From Pyrrhoderma lamaoense (lineage: Eukaryota > Basidiomycota > Agaricomycetes > Hymenochaetales > Hymenochaetaceae), in contig NBAZ01000001.1 in the NCBI GenBank assembly GCA_002794735.1, positions 2,356,001 through 2,420,000 on the forward strand: DNA of 64,000 bases, in the 5' to 3' direction. Under the pieces are notes generated by a model. It was not told where the DNA came from. It saw only the letters and a program-made list of their open reading frames with translations, and made no database searches. A program made the translations under genes and the position numbers. The stretch's first letter is position 1. Every line of letters starts with the position of its first letter. Positions 11,373 through 22,363 of this stretch are shown here, piece after piece.

Positions 11373-12781
11373 ATGCTTTTCAAGTATACGTTTCTTTCCA
11401 CTTTTATTATAACAGTTTTCGCTGCATCGAGAACATCTCCTCCGTCAGGTGCAATAGTTATCAATCCAAGTACTACCACTAATGGTCAATTCAAGACTCT
11501 TTCATCTGCAATTGCATCTCTGGATGACTCCTCCACTAAAGCAATCTTCATGTATCCCGGAACATACAATGAGCAAGTCCTCATCGACAGGTCAGGGCTC
11601 TCACCGTAGGTTTTCATAATCATATCCACGAAGGAGATATTGAGATGACGAACTATCGAATTAAGATTTATGGGTACACAGAAGATACATCCGATTTCTC
11701 TAAGAATCAAGTTGCCGTCGTCAACTCACTCTCTGCAGGAGAGGCGGGAAGTGACGATGCATCGGGCACTCTTCGGATAAAGACCAACAAAGTTGCTCTT
11801 TATAACATCGATGTTAGAAATGACTTCGGTGTTTCACAAAGTAGTGGACAAGCTATTGCTGTTAGTGCTTATGGAAGTCAATTTGGAGCCTATGCTGCAG
11901 ATTTTACTCCTATCAGTAAGCAAATATTAGGCAGTTATCGGTTGTGTTCGAATTATAACACAGTTCTCCTAACTGTTTTTTCATTCCGATAGGATACACT
12001 CTTGGCTCAGTCGGGAGTTCAAGTCTATCTGAAGTCATATATAGAGGTATATCCTACGCTAGCTACCGGAACCCGTAATGACTTTTCGCTTTCTATCAGG
12101 GTGCTGTCGACTATATCTTTGGTCAGCACGCTCAGGCATACTTCGAAGGCAATACCCTAGCCAGTAAAGGAGCAGGATGCATTACTGCCAATGGAAGACC
12201 CGATGACTCTGATCCTTCTATATGTGAGAGTTACTTCCATGTCATTAAAAACTCGTTGCTTAGTATTCTATATTAGATGTTTTCAATAACAATAACGTAG
12301 TAGCAGCTTCAGATGCATTCTCAAATGTCACAGGAAAGGTTTATTTGGGGCGTCCATGGTCTGGTGAGTAGAAATAAAATTCCACGAATGAGCCACAACT
12401 CACGAGATTAACCATAGATTACGCAAGGTAGTGCCAAATTACTTGTATACATGCAATAATTCATAGTAAAAAAAACAGGGTTGTCTTTTTAAACTCAAAT
12501 CTGGGTTCTCAAGTACGTGAGATCAAAATACAACCCATTATTGCTTGCTTACGTGGCCGACACAGATGAACTCTGCCCTCTGGTCTCAATGGAGCTCTTC
12601 GACTCCGAATACTGATCACATACTCTTTGGAGAATATAATAGCCAGGGAAGCGGGGCAGAAGACGTCTCTAGGCCCTCATTCGTGACAGTTCTGAGCAGT
12701 AGTCAGGCCGCGAGCTATACCATCTCCAGTACTCTTGGAAGCGACTACGCAAGCTGGGTTGACACCTCTTACTTATCCTAA
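11373..12781 (+). CDS. Pectin methylesterase (CE8), tandem copy 1, with one-base breaks
   Basis: Secreted CE8 esterase that removes methyl groups from homogalacturonan. Exons run 11373-11605, 11666 to about 11916, 11993-12046, 12100-12223, 12277-12363, 12418-12427, 12479-12512 and 12566-12781, about 336 residues. Residues 1-20 form a signal peptide. Active-site landmarks are QDTL, AVDYIFG (catalytic Asp) and LGRPW (substrate Arg). Exon 6 is 10 nt, as in copies 2 and 3. Two places lose frame. Near 11598 one base restores the segment equivalent to RPGPVT-IYGYT in copy 3. At 11903-11916 both the TTTT run and the CAG-GTAAGC donor appear one base short. Copies 2 and 3 guide both repairs. The ATG at 11373 was chosen because it starts the signal peptide and lies downstream of the TATA box. 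Confidence 0.88.
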
Positions 12782-13019
12782 TGCAGGGGCTTTAGTTTAT
12801 AAGAGCTTCATGTCTACATGTAGTTTTGTTTATTTCGTTTAGTCATCATAGGAATTACCAAAAACGGAAATTAGTTGCTCACGAGATGACGAGAGATGGA
12901 TATTCGGTCTCATGTCTGTCCCCCGGATCAATGTTTCTCCCAAAGTTGGGCTTCTTAGCATTGAGTAGCGCCGGCATGATGTTGTTTTCGTTTGTCTTCG
13001 TCACCATCTTCAGCTTGCG

Positions 13020-14745
13020 ATGTTTTTGAGAACTGTTTTACGAAAGACTACACCATTGTCGCGTCATGCTTCAACTCAAGCTCGTGGGCTTGAGGCTATC
13101 TTACAGAAGAAGCCAGACGACGTCGTCATCACATTCGCAGCTAGAACTGCTATGGGAAGGGTCCGAAAGGGACAATTCAAGGACCATCCTGTCGATGAAA
13201 TGCTCTTAGCGCTGTTTAAGGTAGAATCGCGTCTTACTTGTCTTATTCAATCAGTTAAACATTTGTAACCGAAAGGCAGTTCTTGCAAAGACTCGTCTCG
13301 ACCCTTCTAAGGTGGATGATATTTGTGTAGGTAAGCATTGTGACATTGGTACAAATGTGAAATTGTTGCCTTACAACATAGCTTAGGGACGTGTCATCCT
13401 CCGTCTCCTCTCTATGTTTCCAGGGCTGCTGCCATTGCTGCCGGGATTCCGGCTGAAGTCCCGATTTCAACTGTGAACAGGCTCTGTTCTTCGGGCTAAT
13501 GGCAGTCAGGAATATTGCGCATGATATCCGGTCTGGAGAGGCATCGCTTGGTATCGCTGTAGGAGTTGAGAGCATGTCACTGAAGTGAGTAATTATCATG
13601 GATCTTGTGGGCTGTTGCTAACATAGTTTTAGCCCTCGACCGACTCCAGAAGTCTGCGAAGAAGTGTCGCGTAGTCGCCAGTCTCATGACTGTGTTCAGG
13701 TTGGTTCTTCTCCGTATCTATTTTATCTTATTTGCATATCGTCTCGTTCTACGCTATAGCCTATGGGTTGGACATCAGAAATGGTTGCCCAGCACTTCAA
13801 CGTCTCTAGAGAGAAACAAGATTATTACGCACTGATATCTCATACTAGAGCTGAAAAGGTTATATTTTACTGCCCGTAAATAGGATATACTAGCTTATAT
13901 GTCTGATTAACAGGCCCAGAAAGCGGGAATCTTCAAGGACGAGATCATCCCTATCGAGATCCGTGGTCAGAAAATAATCGAGGATGATACGATCCGTCCC
14001 GGAGTCACCGCAGAATCACTTGCAGGTCTCAAACCTGTGTTCCCTGGCTGGGATCAGAATTAACAACTGCTGGGAACGCAAGTGGAATAGGTGATGGCGC
14101 TGCTTTGTGTATACTTACTACTCGCGAACGAGCTGAGAAGGAAGGTATGGATATCTTAGGAAAATGGGTTGGATCATCTGTTGTTGGTGGGTAAACATCA
14201 TACCACCAAATATGACTTGACTATATTGCCTCAGGTGTTGAGCCTCGATTTATGGGGATTGGACCTGTTCCTGCTATCGAGAAGGTATTGGCACAAACTG
14301 GGCTTAAGAAGGAAGATATTGATACTTGGGAGGTTTGTATGAAGGTTCTGTAGGTTAGTTTTATTTCTGACCTATTTGATAGATAAATGAAGCATTTGCT
14401 TCTCAATTTGCATATTGTGTTGAAAACTTAGGTATACCGATCGAGAAAATCAATGTTAAGTGAGTAGTACATAGTAATACGCCCTTCAGATGAATTGAAT
14501 TGACCTATTACTCTTTTTATAGTGGGGGATCTATCGCCTTGACCCATCCGCTAGGAATGAGTGAGTGTACCACTAAGATTCTTGCATCCATTCTAACTAG
14601 GGTATGAATAATTTCAGCTGGGGCGAGACAAATCGTCACTGGTCTTGCGCAATTACGCAGACAGAACGGTCAAATCCTATGTACTAGTATGTGCATTGGA
14701 AGTGGGATGGGCGCGGCAGCAATACTTATCAATGAAGTTCGATGA
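13020..14745 (+). CDS. 3-ketoacyl-CoA thiolase, probably mitochondrial, with two one-base breaks
   Basis: Ten exons (13020-13220, 13276-13330, 13387-13584, 13633-13699, 13760-13858, 13914-14186, 14235-14332, 14383-14459, 14523-14560, 14618-14745) give 411 residues. The enzyme performs the last, thiolytic step of fatty-acid beta-oxidation. The acylated Cys is in NRLCSSG, the His in LTHPLGMTGARQ and the second Cys in [11 protein letters not shown]. The N-terminus ([18 protein letters not shown]) looks like a mitochondrial presequence; no PTS1 is present at the end (INEVR). The frame breaks right after the catalytic CSSG (13496, one base missing before TAATG) and at 14061 (DQN-TTAGNAS). One base at each site gives exactly 412 codons. 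It lies between pectinesterase copies 1 and 2 in the same orientation, with no obvious functional link. Confidence 0.88.
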
Positions 14746-15030
14746 GACGCCAACAAAGCCAGCGTGATTTATGATGATATGCACTACTTCTTATTTTGGC
14801 TAAAAATGGATTGTTTTACTAGTAGAACTGAAGAAGAATCACTATATTGATAATTTTTGAATGCTCATAATAACAACGCATAGGAGATCTACCAGCTTTT
14901 GGCAACGAAACTCGGGCCGCCAAGTAAAGAATATAACCTCGGATCAAATGAGTAGAAATGAAGACTTCTTACAACTATGGGGTATATATATAAACACCGT
15001 TCATCTGACCCTCGTATATCTGCTTTAGAA
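14746..15030 (+). promoter_or_regulatory. Upstream region of pectinesterase 2 with inverted CGG-rich element and TATA box
   Basis: A TATA box (TATATATAAA) lies at about 14982-14992. At 14913-14921 CGGGCCGCC is present, the reverse complement of the GGCGGCCCG found before pectinesterase 3. Spacing to the TATA box is again about 65-70 bp. The in-frame ATG at 14977 lies upstream of the TATA box and is rejected as the start. Confidence 0.5.
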
Positions 15031-16423
15031 ATGTCTTTGCTAACTCTACCTTTGATCCTTTTCATATTTATTTCACTGTCTCGCGGGGATTCAAGAACGT
15101 CTCCACCCACAGGAGCTCTCGTAGTGGATCCCAATCAATCTGGAAGTTCTATATTTAGTACTATAACTGACGCGGTTAACTCTCTTCCGAATGATTCGAC
15201 ACCACAAAAGATCTTCATATACCCCGGAGTATATGAAGAGCAAGTCTTCATTAATAGGCCAGGCTCCGTTATGGTGAAAAGCTTTCCACGGATCGAAACA
15301 AACATAGACACATTCACATTGGTTTCTAGATCTATGGCTATACAGAGGATATAATGGACTATTCAGAGAATCAAGTTCAAATCACTCATACACTGTCGTT
15401 GTCACAGGTTCCTGCGTCAGGTGGAGACGATGCTACCGGGACACTAAGAATCAAAAGTAGCTTTGTATCGATTTATAACCTAGATATCTATAACAATTAT
15501 GGGCCTGGGGGACAAGCACTGGCGTTGAGTGCATTTGGGACTAACTTTGGAGCTTATGCATGTAGATTCTTTTCGTATCAGGTAAGGCCGTTATCGAATT
15601 AATCTAATATGCTATAAACTCACTTACTCTGCAGGATACAGTCTACTCGAATCTAGGAACACAGGCTTATTTGAGATCCTATTTTGAGGTAGAGCATATA
15701 AAAGAAGTTGTGAAGACACTAATGTATCTTTGTTAAGGGTGCAGTGGATTTTATTTTTGGGTCAAGGGGACAAGCATACTTCGAAGGGAATACTATCGCT
15801 TCTAAGGGAGCTGGTTGTATAACTGCTTCCGGACGAGATGGAGATTATGCGAGTATATGTGAGTTTTCTGCACCCACTTCAGCAAATACTTGATCCACTG
15901 TCTACTAGTTCTATTTGATAGGAACACGATTATATCTGCACCGAATGCATTTTCGAATGTTACTGGAAACGTCTTCCTTGGAAGGCCTTGGGGTGGTATG
16001 TTATCGAGAATTTAAACCAACTCTTCTCTAACACATTATCTAGACTATGCCTTGTATGTCAGATTTTAAGAAACCTGAAACCATTTTACTTACGACTCCT
16101 GCATATCAGGGTTGTTTTCAAGAACACTGTAATAGACGCACCGGTACTTGCCTTAATCATCGTATTTGTATATATGATGCATTGACCCATGTAAACTCTT
16201 TAAACAGCTCAATAAAGCTATATGGTCTCAATGGAGTGCTTCAGATCCGAACACAGACCATGTGTTCTTCGCGGAATACAATAGCACGGGAACCGGGGTT
16301 GAAGGAGCCTCTCGGCCTTCCTTTGCAACTGTTCTCAATGAGTCCGAAGCCGATGAATATAACGTATCTTCTGCACTCGGAGATGATTATTCTAGCTGGG
16401 TGGATACTAGCTATATGCTCTGA
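15031..16423 (+). CDS. Pectin methylesterase (CE8), tandem copy 2, intact
   Basis: Eight exons: 15031-15273, 15330-15581, 15635-15688, 15738-15858, 15909-15995, 16044-16053, 16110-16143 and 16208-16423, 338 residues with no frame problem. This is the best template for its two neighbours. Signal peptide MSLLTLPLILFIFISLS is followed by the RTSPPTGAL start of the beta-helix. Active-site landmarks are YQDTV, AVDFIFG and LGRPWG. Exons 3 and 5-8 have the same lengths as in copy 1 (54, 87, 10, 34, 216 nt), and the 10-nt exon 6 encodes only part of DYAL. The protein ends with SSWVDTSYML without an anchor, so it should be secreted free. Expression on pectin-containing plant material is expected from the family, not shown here. 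Confidence 0.94.
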
Positions 16424-16840
16424 TTTATTGCTTCATATATTTAAAAGCTGTACTTAACCGGGCGACTCGCATTTATATCTATTTTTGATAATTTTGACGG
16501 CGATAACCTGATCAAAGATTTAAATCGCGGAAGATCAGCATTTCTTTAGGTACCTAATCCACAGATATACCGAGATTATTACGGTCATACAAGACGAAAA
16601 GGTCCATAATCACTTGTCCCCGTCAGATTAATACTAGTCATAAGAGTAGCTCAGAGTCATTTCCTTGTTGATTTGAAGCTTCTCAATTGATATTGAAAGG
16701 GGCGGCCCGGGACGAGAGTATTGATCACGTATCTAAATAAGCACTTGTTCATCCAAGTCAGAGGGTCTGGCTTGGTTCCAGCCCGTCAACTTATAAAGGT
16801 GCGATACTTTACTGAAATTTGAGTTTACTACAACCCGGAT
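16424..16840 (+). promoter_or_regulatory. Upstream region of pectinesterase 3 with CGG-rich element and TATA box
   Basis: GGGGCGGCCCGGGA lies at 16699-16712 and a TATAAA box at 16792-16797, about 45 bp before the ATG. The GC-rich 10-mer CGGCCCGGGA is identical to the one upstream of pectinesterase 1. Confidence 0.5.
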
Positions 16841-18255
16841 ATGCTGCATTTCTTCCACATTTTTCCGGTCATTGTGTTCGGCTCGGTACTTGAAGTCTTA
16901 GCAACTTCCAGGACCTCTCCACCATCAGGGGCAATTGTTGTTAACTCTAATCCTACTAGCCCTGGACAGTTTGAAACTCTAAGCTCTGCAATAGCCTCTC
17001 TTCCAGATGATTCTTTGTCTCGCACAATATTTATGTACCCGGGACATATAATGAACAGGTACTAATCGAGCGGCCAGGACCTGTTACAGTAAGCCAAGAG
17101 TCAATATATGTGAATGCCTGCTAATAATTGTTAGATATATGGATACACAACAGACACTTTAAACTATGCAGAAAACCAAGTCATTATTGCTCACTCAGCA
17201 TCATTAGCTACGAGTGACAGCGATGATGCTACAGGAACTCTGCGGATTCATACCAATAGCGTTGCACTATACAATATCGATATTCGGAATGACTTCGGTA
17301 TAGCGAGTACTAATGGTCAGGCCATAGCACTAAGTCAATATGGAAGCAAATTTGGGGCCTATGCATGCAGATTTTTCTCTTACCAGGTACGCAAGAAGAA
17401 GTATAATCGCCCACTGAATCCAGAGCCTGCGGTATTAATGCTTTTAAGGACACACTGTATGCCAACGAAGGTACTCAGGTTTATTTAAAATCATATATCG
17501 AGGTAGGTCAGCTATCTGCTTCATTCATCTAATACAGTAATATAGTTGTAACTCATAAAATCAGGGAGGAGTAGATTTCATCTTCGGCCGACACGGACAA
17601 GCTTACTTCGAAGGTAACACTATTGCTAGCAAAGGAGCTGGATGCATAACTGCTAATGGACGTGAAACTAATGATTCGGGTATTTGTATGTATAAAGTAT
17701 ACTGGTCTAAGTCTGGTATTAATCACTGTATGCAATCAGATCTATTTGACACCAACACTGTAATAGCAGCCTCAGATGCATTTTCAAACGTCACTGGAAA
17801 CGTCTATCTCGGCCGGCCCTGGGGAGGTAAGCTTCTTGCATGAATGTCTTCTCATCATCAATCTTACTATATTTGATTGTTAAAGACTATGCCAAGTAAG
17901 TAAACATCTGTGGATATTCGCAGGTTAAAACTGTTAACACGTTCGAAGGGTTGTTTTCAAGAATACTGTAATTGATGCTCCGGTATTCTCAAAATTTACT
18001 TATAATCTTGATCTAGTGCACTTACCCATCATTAACTAGCTCAATAAAGCCGTTTGGTCAGCCTGGAGTTCTAGTGACCCTCGTACAGACCACATCCTTT
18101 TTGCCGAGTACCAAAGCACCGGTCCTGGCATAACAGGTGCTAGCAGACCTTCATTTGCCACTGTACTCACAGAATCTGTAGCGAGTCAGTATACCATCTC
18201 CTCTTCAATTGGAGATGACTACTTGGATTGGGTTGATTCTGGTTATCTCTTTTGA
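16841..18255 (+). CDS. Pectin methylesterase (CE8), tandem copy 3, with a one-base break
   Basis: Exons 16841-17088, 17135-17386, 17449-17502, 17565-17685, 17740-17826, 17886-17895, 17949-17982 and 18040-18255 give 340 residues after one repair. The architecture is exon for exon that of copy 2, including the 10-nt exon. The N-terminal ~20 residues form a hydrophobic signal sequence. QDTLY, GVDFIFG and LGRPWG are present. In exon 1 the conserved YPGTYNEQV is split: the DNA after YPG lacks one base at 17041-17045 (GGGACAT where copy 1 has GGAACAT). With it the total is exactly 341 codons. The gene converges on the amidase gene, with about 105 bp between the stops. Confidence 0.9.
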
Positions 18256-18360
18256 AAACCCTATTCTAGTAGTACAGCGCAAGGATACATTTAATGTTTA
18301 TTATTACTTCAGCATAGTTGAATATATCAATCAGTTCCCTTTGTTGTCTGAGCCTCAAAC

Positions 18361-20577
18361 TCACGCCTTGAGAGCACTAGCTATAATTTCGGTCATCCCA
18401 ATGACTGCCTCCTCTTCAAGGGTACGACCAACTAGTTGAAGAGATATTGGGGCCCCCTTCCAGAGTTCCGGATCGTCTGTAACGTAACGTGAGTGAGCCT
18501 GTTACTGTTAGATACGAGGAAAGGCGACATACACAAATCGTACACAACTTTGTCGGAGTCACTCAAGAATGTATCGCGCGGTTGTTTCGTGTCTATAGTA
18601 GGGTCTACCCTGGAAATACCGAACACGCAGGCGGGGTAATCTAGACCGTTCCATACCATCGTATAGCTCGCGTCACTACGAAGCATAGATTAATTTTCCC
18701 GACCTCAATCGATATGTGTACAAGAACTGGGGTGAGCGTACTTGTTTTTCCCATGAGGCGCAGATGCGTATGGCGCTACGGGGCATATGATCGCATCAAC
18801 GGGCCGCCCTGTCCCAGTCAGGTTCACTGTGGATTCCCAGAGGTCTAAATGTTCCTTTCTGATCTCTGCACGCCTCTTGTGTACTTGCCAAAGGCCATAG
18901 GCGGAAAGACTTTGGGGTTTGGGGGACCACTCTGCTCCACGTACCTCACCCTCAAGGGCCATGGTTGTTAGCACAGGTTCCCCTGTCTTTGCAACGGTAG
19001 CAGCGTAGTCTTCCTCAGATCCGGCTCCCCATGTATTTATCTAAGTATGAAGGAAATTTGAATCCTTGAGGGCCATACTCACCGCGGATGATCTTACGCA
19101 CCACATTCAAGCATAGTTCACTGTAGTTGAATTTAGGCCAGTCAATCACTTGGGTAAGTAGTTATTGGTCTACCCTACAATTATTGTCATGACATTCCGA
19201 TGAACTAACCTTTATGCCCTTTGCCTCTAACGCTCGCTTTGTGATTTCCAATCCCCGTCGGATTGGTGGCGTAGGAACGATCATTCCATTGTCCCAGATG
19301 ATACCAAAGCATAGATTCCTGCCCTCACCATGTTCTTTCAGATGGTATGAATCCTCATCCCATTTCTTGCGAATAGCGAGGGGATCCTTTTTCCACGGTT
19401 CAAGATCAATAACAGCTTTCATGAATGCCTTCACTCCAGAAAGTGAGTTGGATATAGGTCCAAGGACGGAAGGAATCGAGTCCTGACCGAGCATGGAATT
19501 CACAGATCCTTCATAAGGGATACCTGAAAGAGATATATTTAGAAAATACCGTAAAATATTCAGTTAGAGTGGAATTTTCTACGATTATATGATGGTCTTA
19601 AACCGTATAAACCGTTGAAGGCACTCGGGATCCGAATAGACCTGTGATGTGCGTATTGAATGAAGAACATGAATATGCATGAACTTAGAAACAGACCCTC
19701 CTATATCAGAGCCCACACCTAGTGGACTACCCTTCATACCTACTAACGCGCCCTCACCTCCAGATGAACCCCCGCAAGTTAACTTGCGATTAAAAGGGTT
19801 GACAGTGCGCCCAAAGATGGTATTATAGGTTTCTGGCCACTAGATTCTAATGTCTAAGTTGAATTATCAGGATAAGGATCAAAGCTCTTTTTTACCATTA
19901 AAGTCTGGGGCACATTTGTCCTGACAAATGGGACAGCACCGGCTTCATAAAGGATTGTTGCTAAACTTGCATCACGAGTAGCGTACTTTCCAATCCATGA
20001 TACATAACCTGAGTTTATTCTAAACTAACTATGCTTCATTCTGTATAGTGCAGGTCTCCGCACTTACCCATGGTTGTCTCGAGGCCTTGCAAACAAACTT
20101 GGTCTTTAAGAGAAATTGGCAGGCCATGGAGGGCTCCCATGGGTTTGCCATTCTCTTTAAGATATTTATCACACTCCGCAGCTCTGGAGAGTGCTCGCTC
20201 GACAAAAATTTCTGTCAGACAATTCGTCTGTTAGGCGTTTTGGTTAGTAGATTATAGATAACGCTGTAGACAAATCTCCATACAACTTGCTGAGCAATAA
20301 TGGCTCGCTTATAGAATGCTCGGGTCACATCAACCGACGACCATTGTCCAGAAGCAAGTTTCTTGAGAATGACTTCAACATCCTCAGTCTCAGTTATCTC
20401 AAGCTCAAACGAAGACAAAAGTCTGCATTCCTTGGCAACATTAGTAACATCCAGCTGATCCGGTGGTGGAGGGTTGATAATCCATTCCCTAGGTATACTT
20501 TCTTCTCGTCTCTTCTTCTTCTCACTGGCGAGATCTTGCCATGAGTAGGGTTTCTCGGACTTAGCAGAGGCTGTCAT
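18361..20577 (-). CDS. Amidase-signature family amidase (acetamidase-like), frame unclear at two junctions
   Basis: About ten exons on the minus strand: 20577-20287, 20227-20068, 20008-19896, 19839-19697, 19641-19583, 19523-19210, 19148-19083, 19040-18742, 18675-18533 and 18476-18361, roughly 560 residues. The catalytic triad region is clear. GLPISLKDQ carries the Lys, the Gly/Ser-rich CGGSSGGEGALVG carries the cis-Ser, and GSDIGGSIRIPSAFNGLYGLRPS carries the nucleophile Ser. Such enzymes hydrolyse small amides for nitrogen supply; the substrate here is unknown. The short exon 19148-19083 fits the protein only if one base is added at its acceptor, and the next junction is off by one the other way. 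Indels are likely there. No targeting signal is seen. Confidence 0.85.
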
Positions 20578-21140
20578 GTTTGATAGCGTTTGTGGACAAG
20601 ATAACAGTGTGAACACATAGTTGATATACTCATCAAACTTTATACCAAATAGATAGAGATAAGAAGCTATATTTACGGAAAATAACTCCGATAAAGCAGG
20701 TGGACTGCAAGAAAAATTGTTACAGAAATATAAACATGTAAAGTAATACCTTCAAGACTTTGCGACGTTGTGAATTCACCTATAAGAAGAATTTAATTTA
20801 GAAACATTGTAGAAAAAAAGATTAAAAAAAGAGATAAAGTCAAAAGGATCTCAGAAAGTCATTCATGTCAATGAGACAACCAGATAAACCAGTTGCCACA
20901 ATTCGACTAAGAGGTGCCAGTTGCGGTCGTAATACAACGACACTCTTCATTGTGTAGAAAAAAGGAAAATGGTATCTGAGACTCACCACGTTGGAGGGAA
21001 GGATGAAGAGGAAATTTTGATGAAGGTATAAATTTAAGTAATTTCAGACTTTCCCACGGCCAGGAAGGTCGGAATTCAGCACTTCTGGACAAAGTTCTCG
21101 TACAAACTCCTTATCCGAACCCTTCCTCCGTTCAAAAGAT
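20578..21140. other. Intergenic region between amidase and RPS3, no gene seen
   Basis: AT-rich with poly-A/T tracts and short meaningless frames. The last ~40 bp before 21140 probably include the transcribed 5' leader of RPS3. GTGAGT at 21141 looks like the donor of a leader intron. Confidence 0.5.
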
Positions 21141-21288
21141 GTGAGTATGCGTTATTTAATGGGATGTATGCACCACAGAGACTGTTCTCTGTGCAAGAAA
21201 TGTGTTGGAAACTGGTTAAAATCGATGGATCGCAAGTAGTTTATGTGGATGAGATGGACTGACTGAATCTGTCACAGAGCCCTTCAAG

Positions 21289-22180
21289 ATGGCATCACAA
21301 ATTAGCAAAAAGCGCAAGTTCGTCGCAGACGGTGTCTTCCGTGCAGAACTCAACGAGTTTTTCACCCGTGAGCTTGCGGAGGAGGGTTACTCTGGTTGTG
21401 ATGTCCGTGTTACTCACGCTCGCACTGAGGTATCCATTAAATCAATCACTGCATCTACAAATTCTGAGCTTGAATTGACTACCAGATTATTATTCGTGCT
21501 ACCCACACCCAAGAAGTCCTTGGTGAGAAGGGTCGTCGTATTCGCGAGCTTACTGCGCTCGTACAAAAGCGTTTCAAGTTCCCAGAGAACTCCTTAGAAC
21601 TTTACGCGGAGAAGGTACAGTACCGTGGACTCTCAGCTGTCGCACAATGCGAATCTCTCCGCTACAAACTCCTTGGTGGTCTTGCTGTTCGTCGTGCGTG
21701 CTATGGTGTACTCAGATTCGTCATGGAATCTGGTGCCAAGGGTTGTGAAGTTGTCGTTTCTGGCAAACTTCGTGCTGCCCGTGCAAAATCCATGAAATTT
21801 ACTGACGGATTCATGGTCCACTCCGGTCAACCCGCAAGAGACTTCGTCGATTTTGCCGTCCGCCATGTATTGCTTAAGCAGGGTGTCCTTGGTATAAAAG
21901 TTAAAATGTATGTCCGTTCCAATCTTTGTCAAGTTTACTTGCTAACTTGTGTTTTAATAGCATGAAGGGCTGGGACCCAGAGGGTCAACTTGGACCTAAG
22001 AAGCCCCTTCCTGACTCTGTTCAAATCTTGGAACCCCCTGTCGATAAGGTAGTTGCTGAGCCAACCTCAGATCACCGTGATCAACCGGCTGTCATTGCAC
22101 CCCCAGCTCAGGAAGAGCCAGCATACCAGGCTGATTACGAGCAGCCAGCAGATGAGTTCCAAGGCCAATCTGCTTTCTGA
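21289..22180 (+). CDS. RPS3: 40S ribosomal protein S3
   Basis: Exons 21289-21429, 21486-21907 and 21961-22180 give 260 residues in frame. The whole chain matches eukaryotic uS3. The N-terminal block is [20 protein letters not shown]. The KH domain has [18 protein letters not shown]. The S3 C-terminal domain has [19 protein letters not shown] and [18 protein letters not shown], and an acidic/Gln-rich fungal tail follows. uS3 lines the mRNA entry channel. A likely leader intron (GTGAGT at 21141 to an AG just before the ATG) fits the usual structure of fungal ribosomal protein genes. ATG 21289 is the first ATG after that intron. Confidence 0.96.
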
Positions 22181-22363
22181 TCTTATTCCGTTTCATCACA
22201 ATGTTTTAGTACATGTGTTCACTGTTTTAGGTATTCTTTTCTTCAAAACTTATTTGACATTGTATCATCAGTGCACAATATGCTTGCATTCGAATTAAAT
22301 CATATGGCACTACTTGTTTACATCGGTAAATGAAGTTAACCAAGAAACAGAAACAGAAAAACC

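Noticed and set aside
13490..14065. Programmed ribosomal frameshifting in the thiolase and other genes
   Set aside because: No slippery site plus structure is seen. The sites differ from gene to gene, and all need an added base in short runs, which fits sequence error better.
14977..15030. ATG at 14977 as start of pectinesterase 2
   Set aside because: It lies upstream of the TATA box at 14982-14992, so it should not be transcribed in the main mRNA.
11373..18255. Repeat-induced point mutation or pseudogenisation of the PME array
   Set aside because: There is no excess of C-to-T stop codons. Copy 2 is intact, and copies 1 and 3 have only one-base losses.
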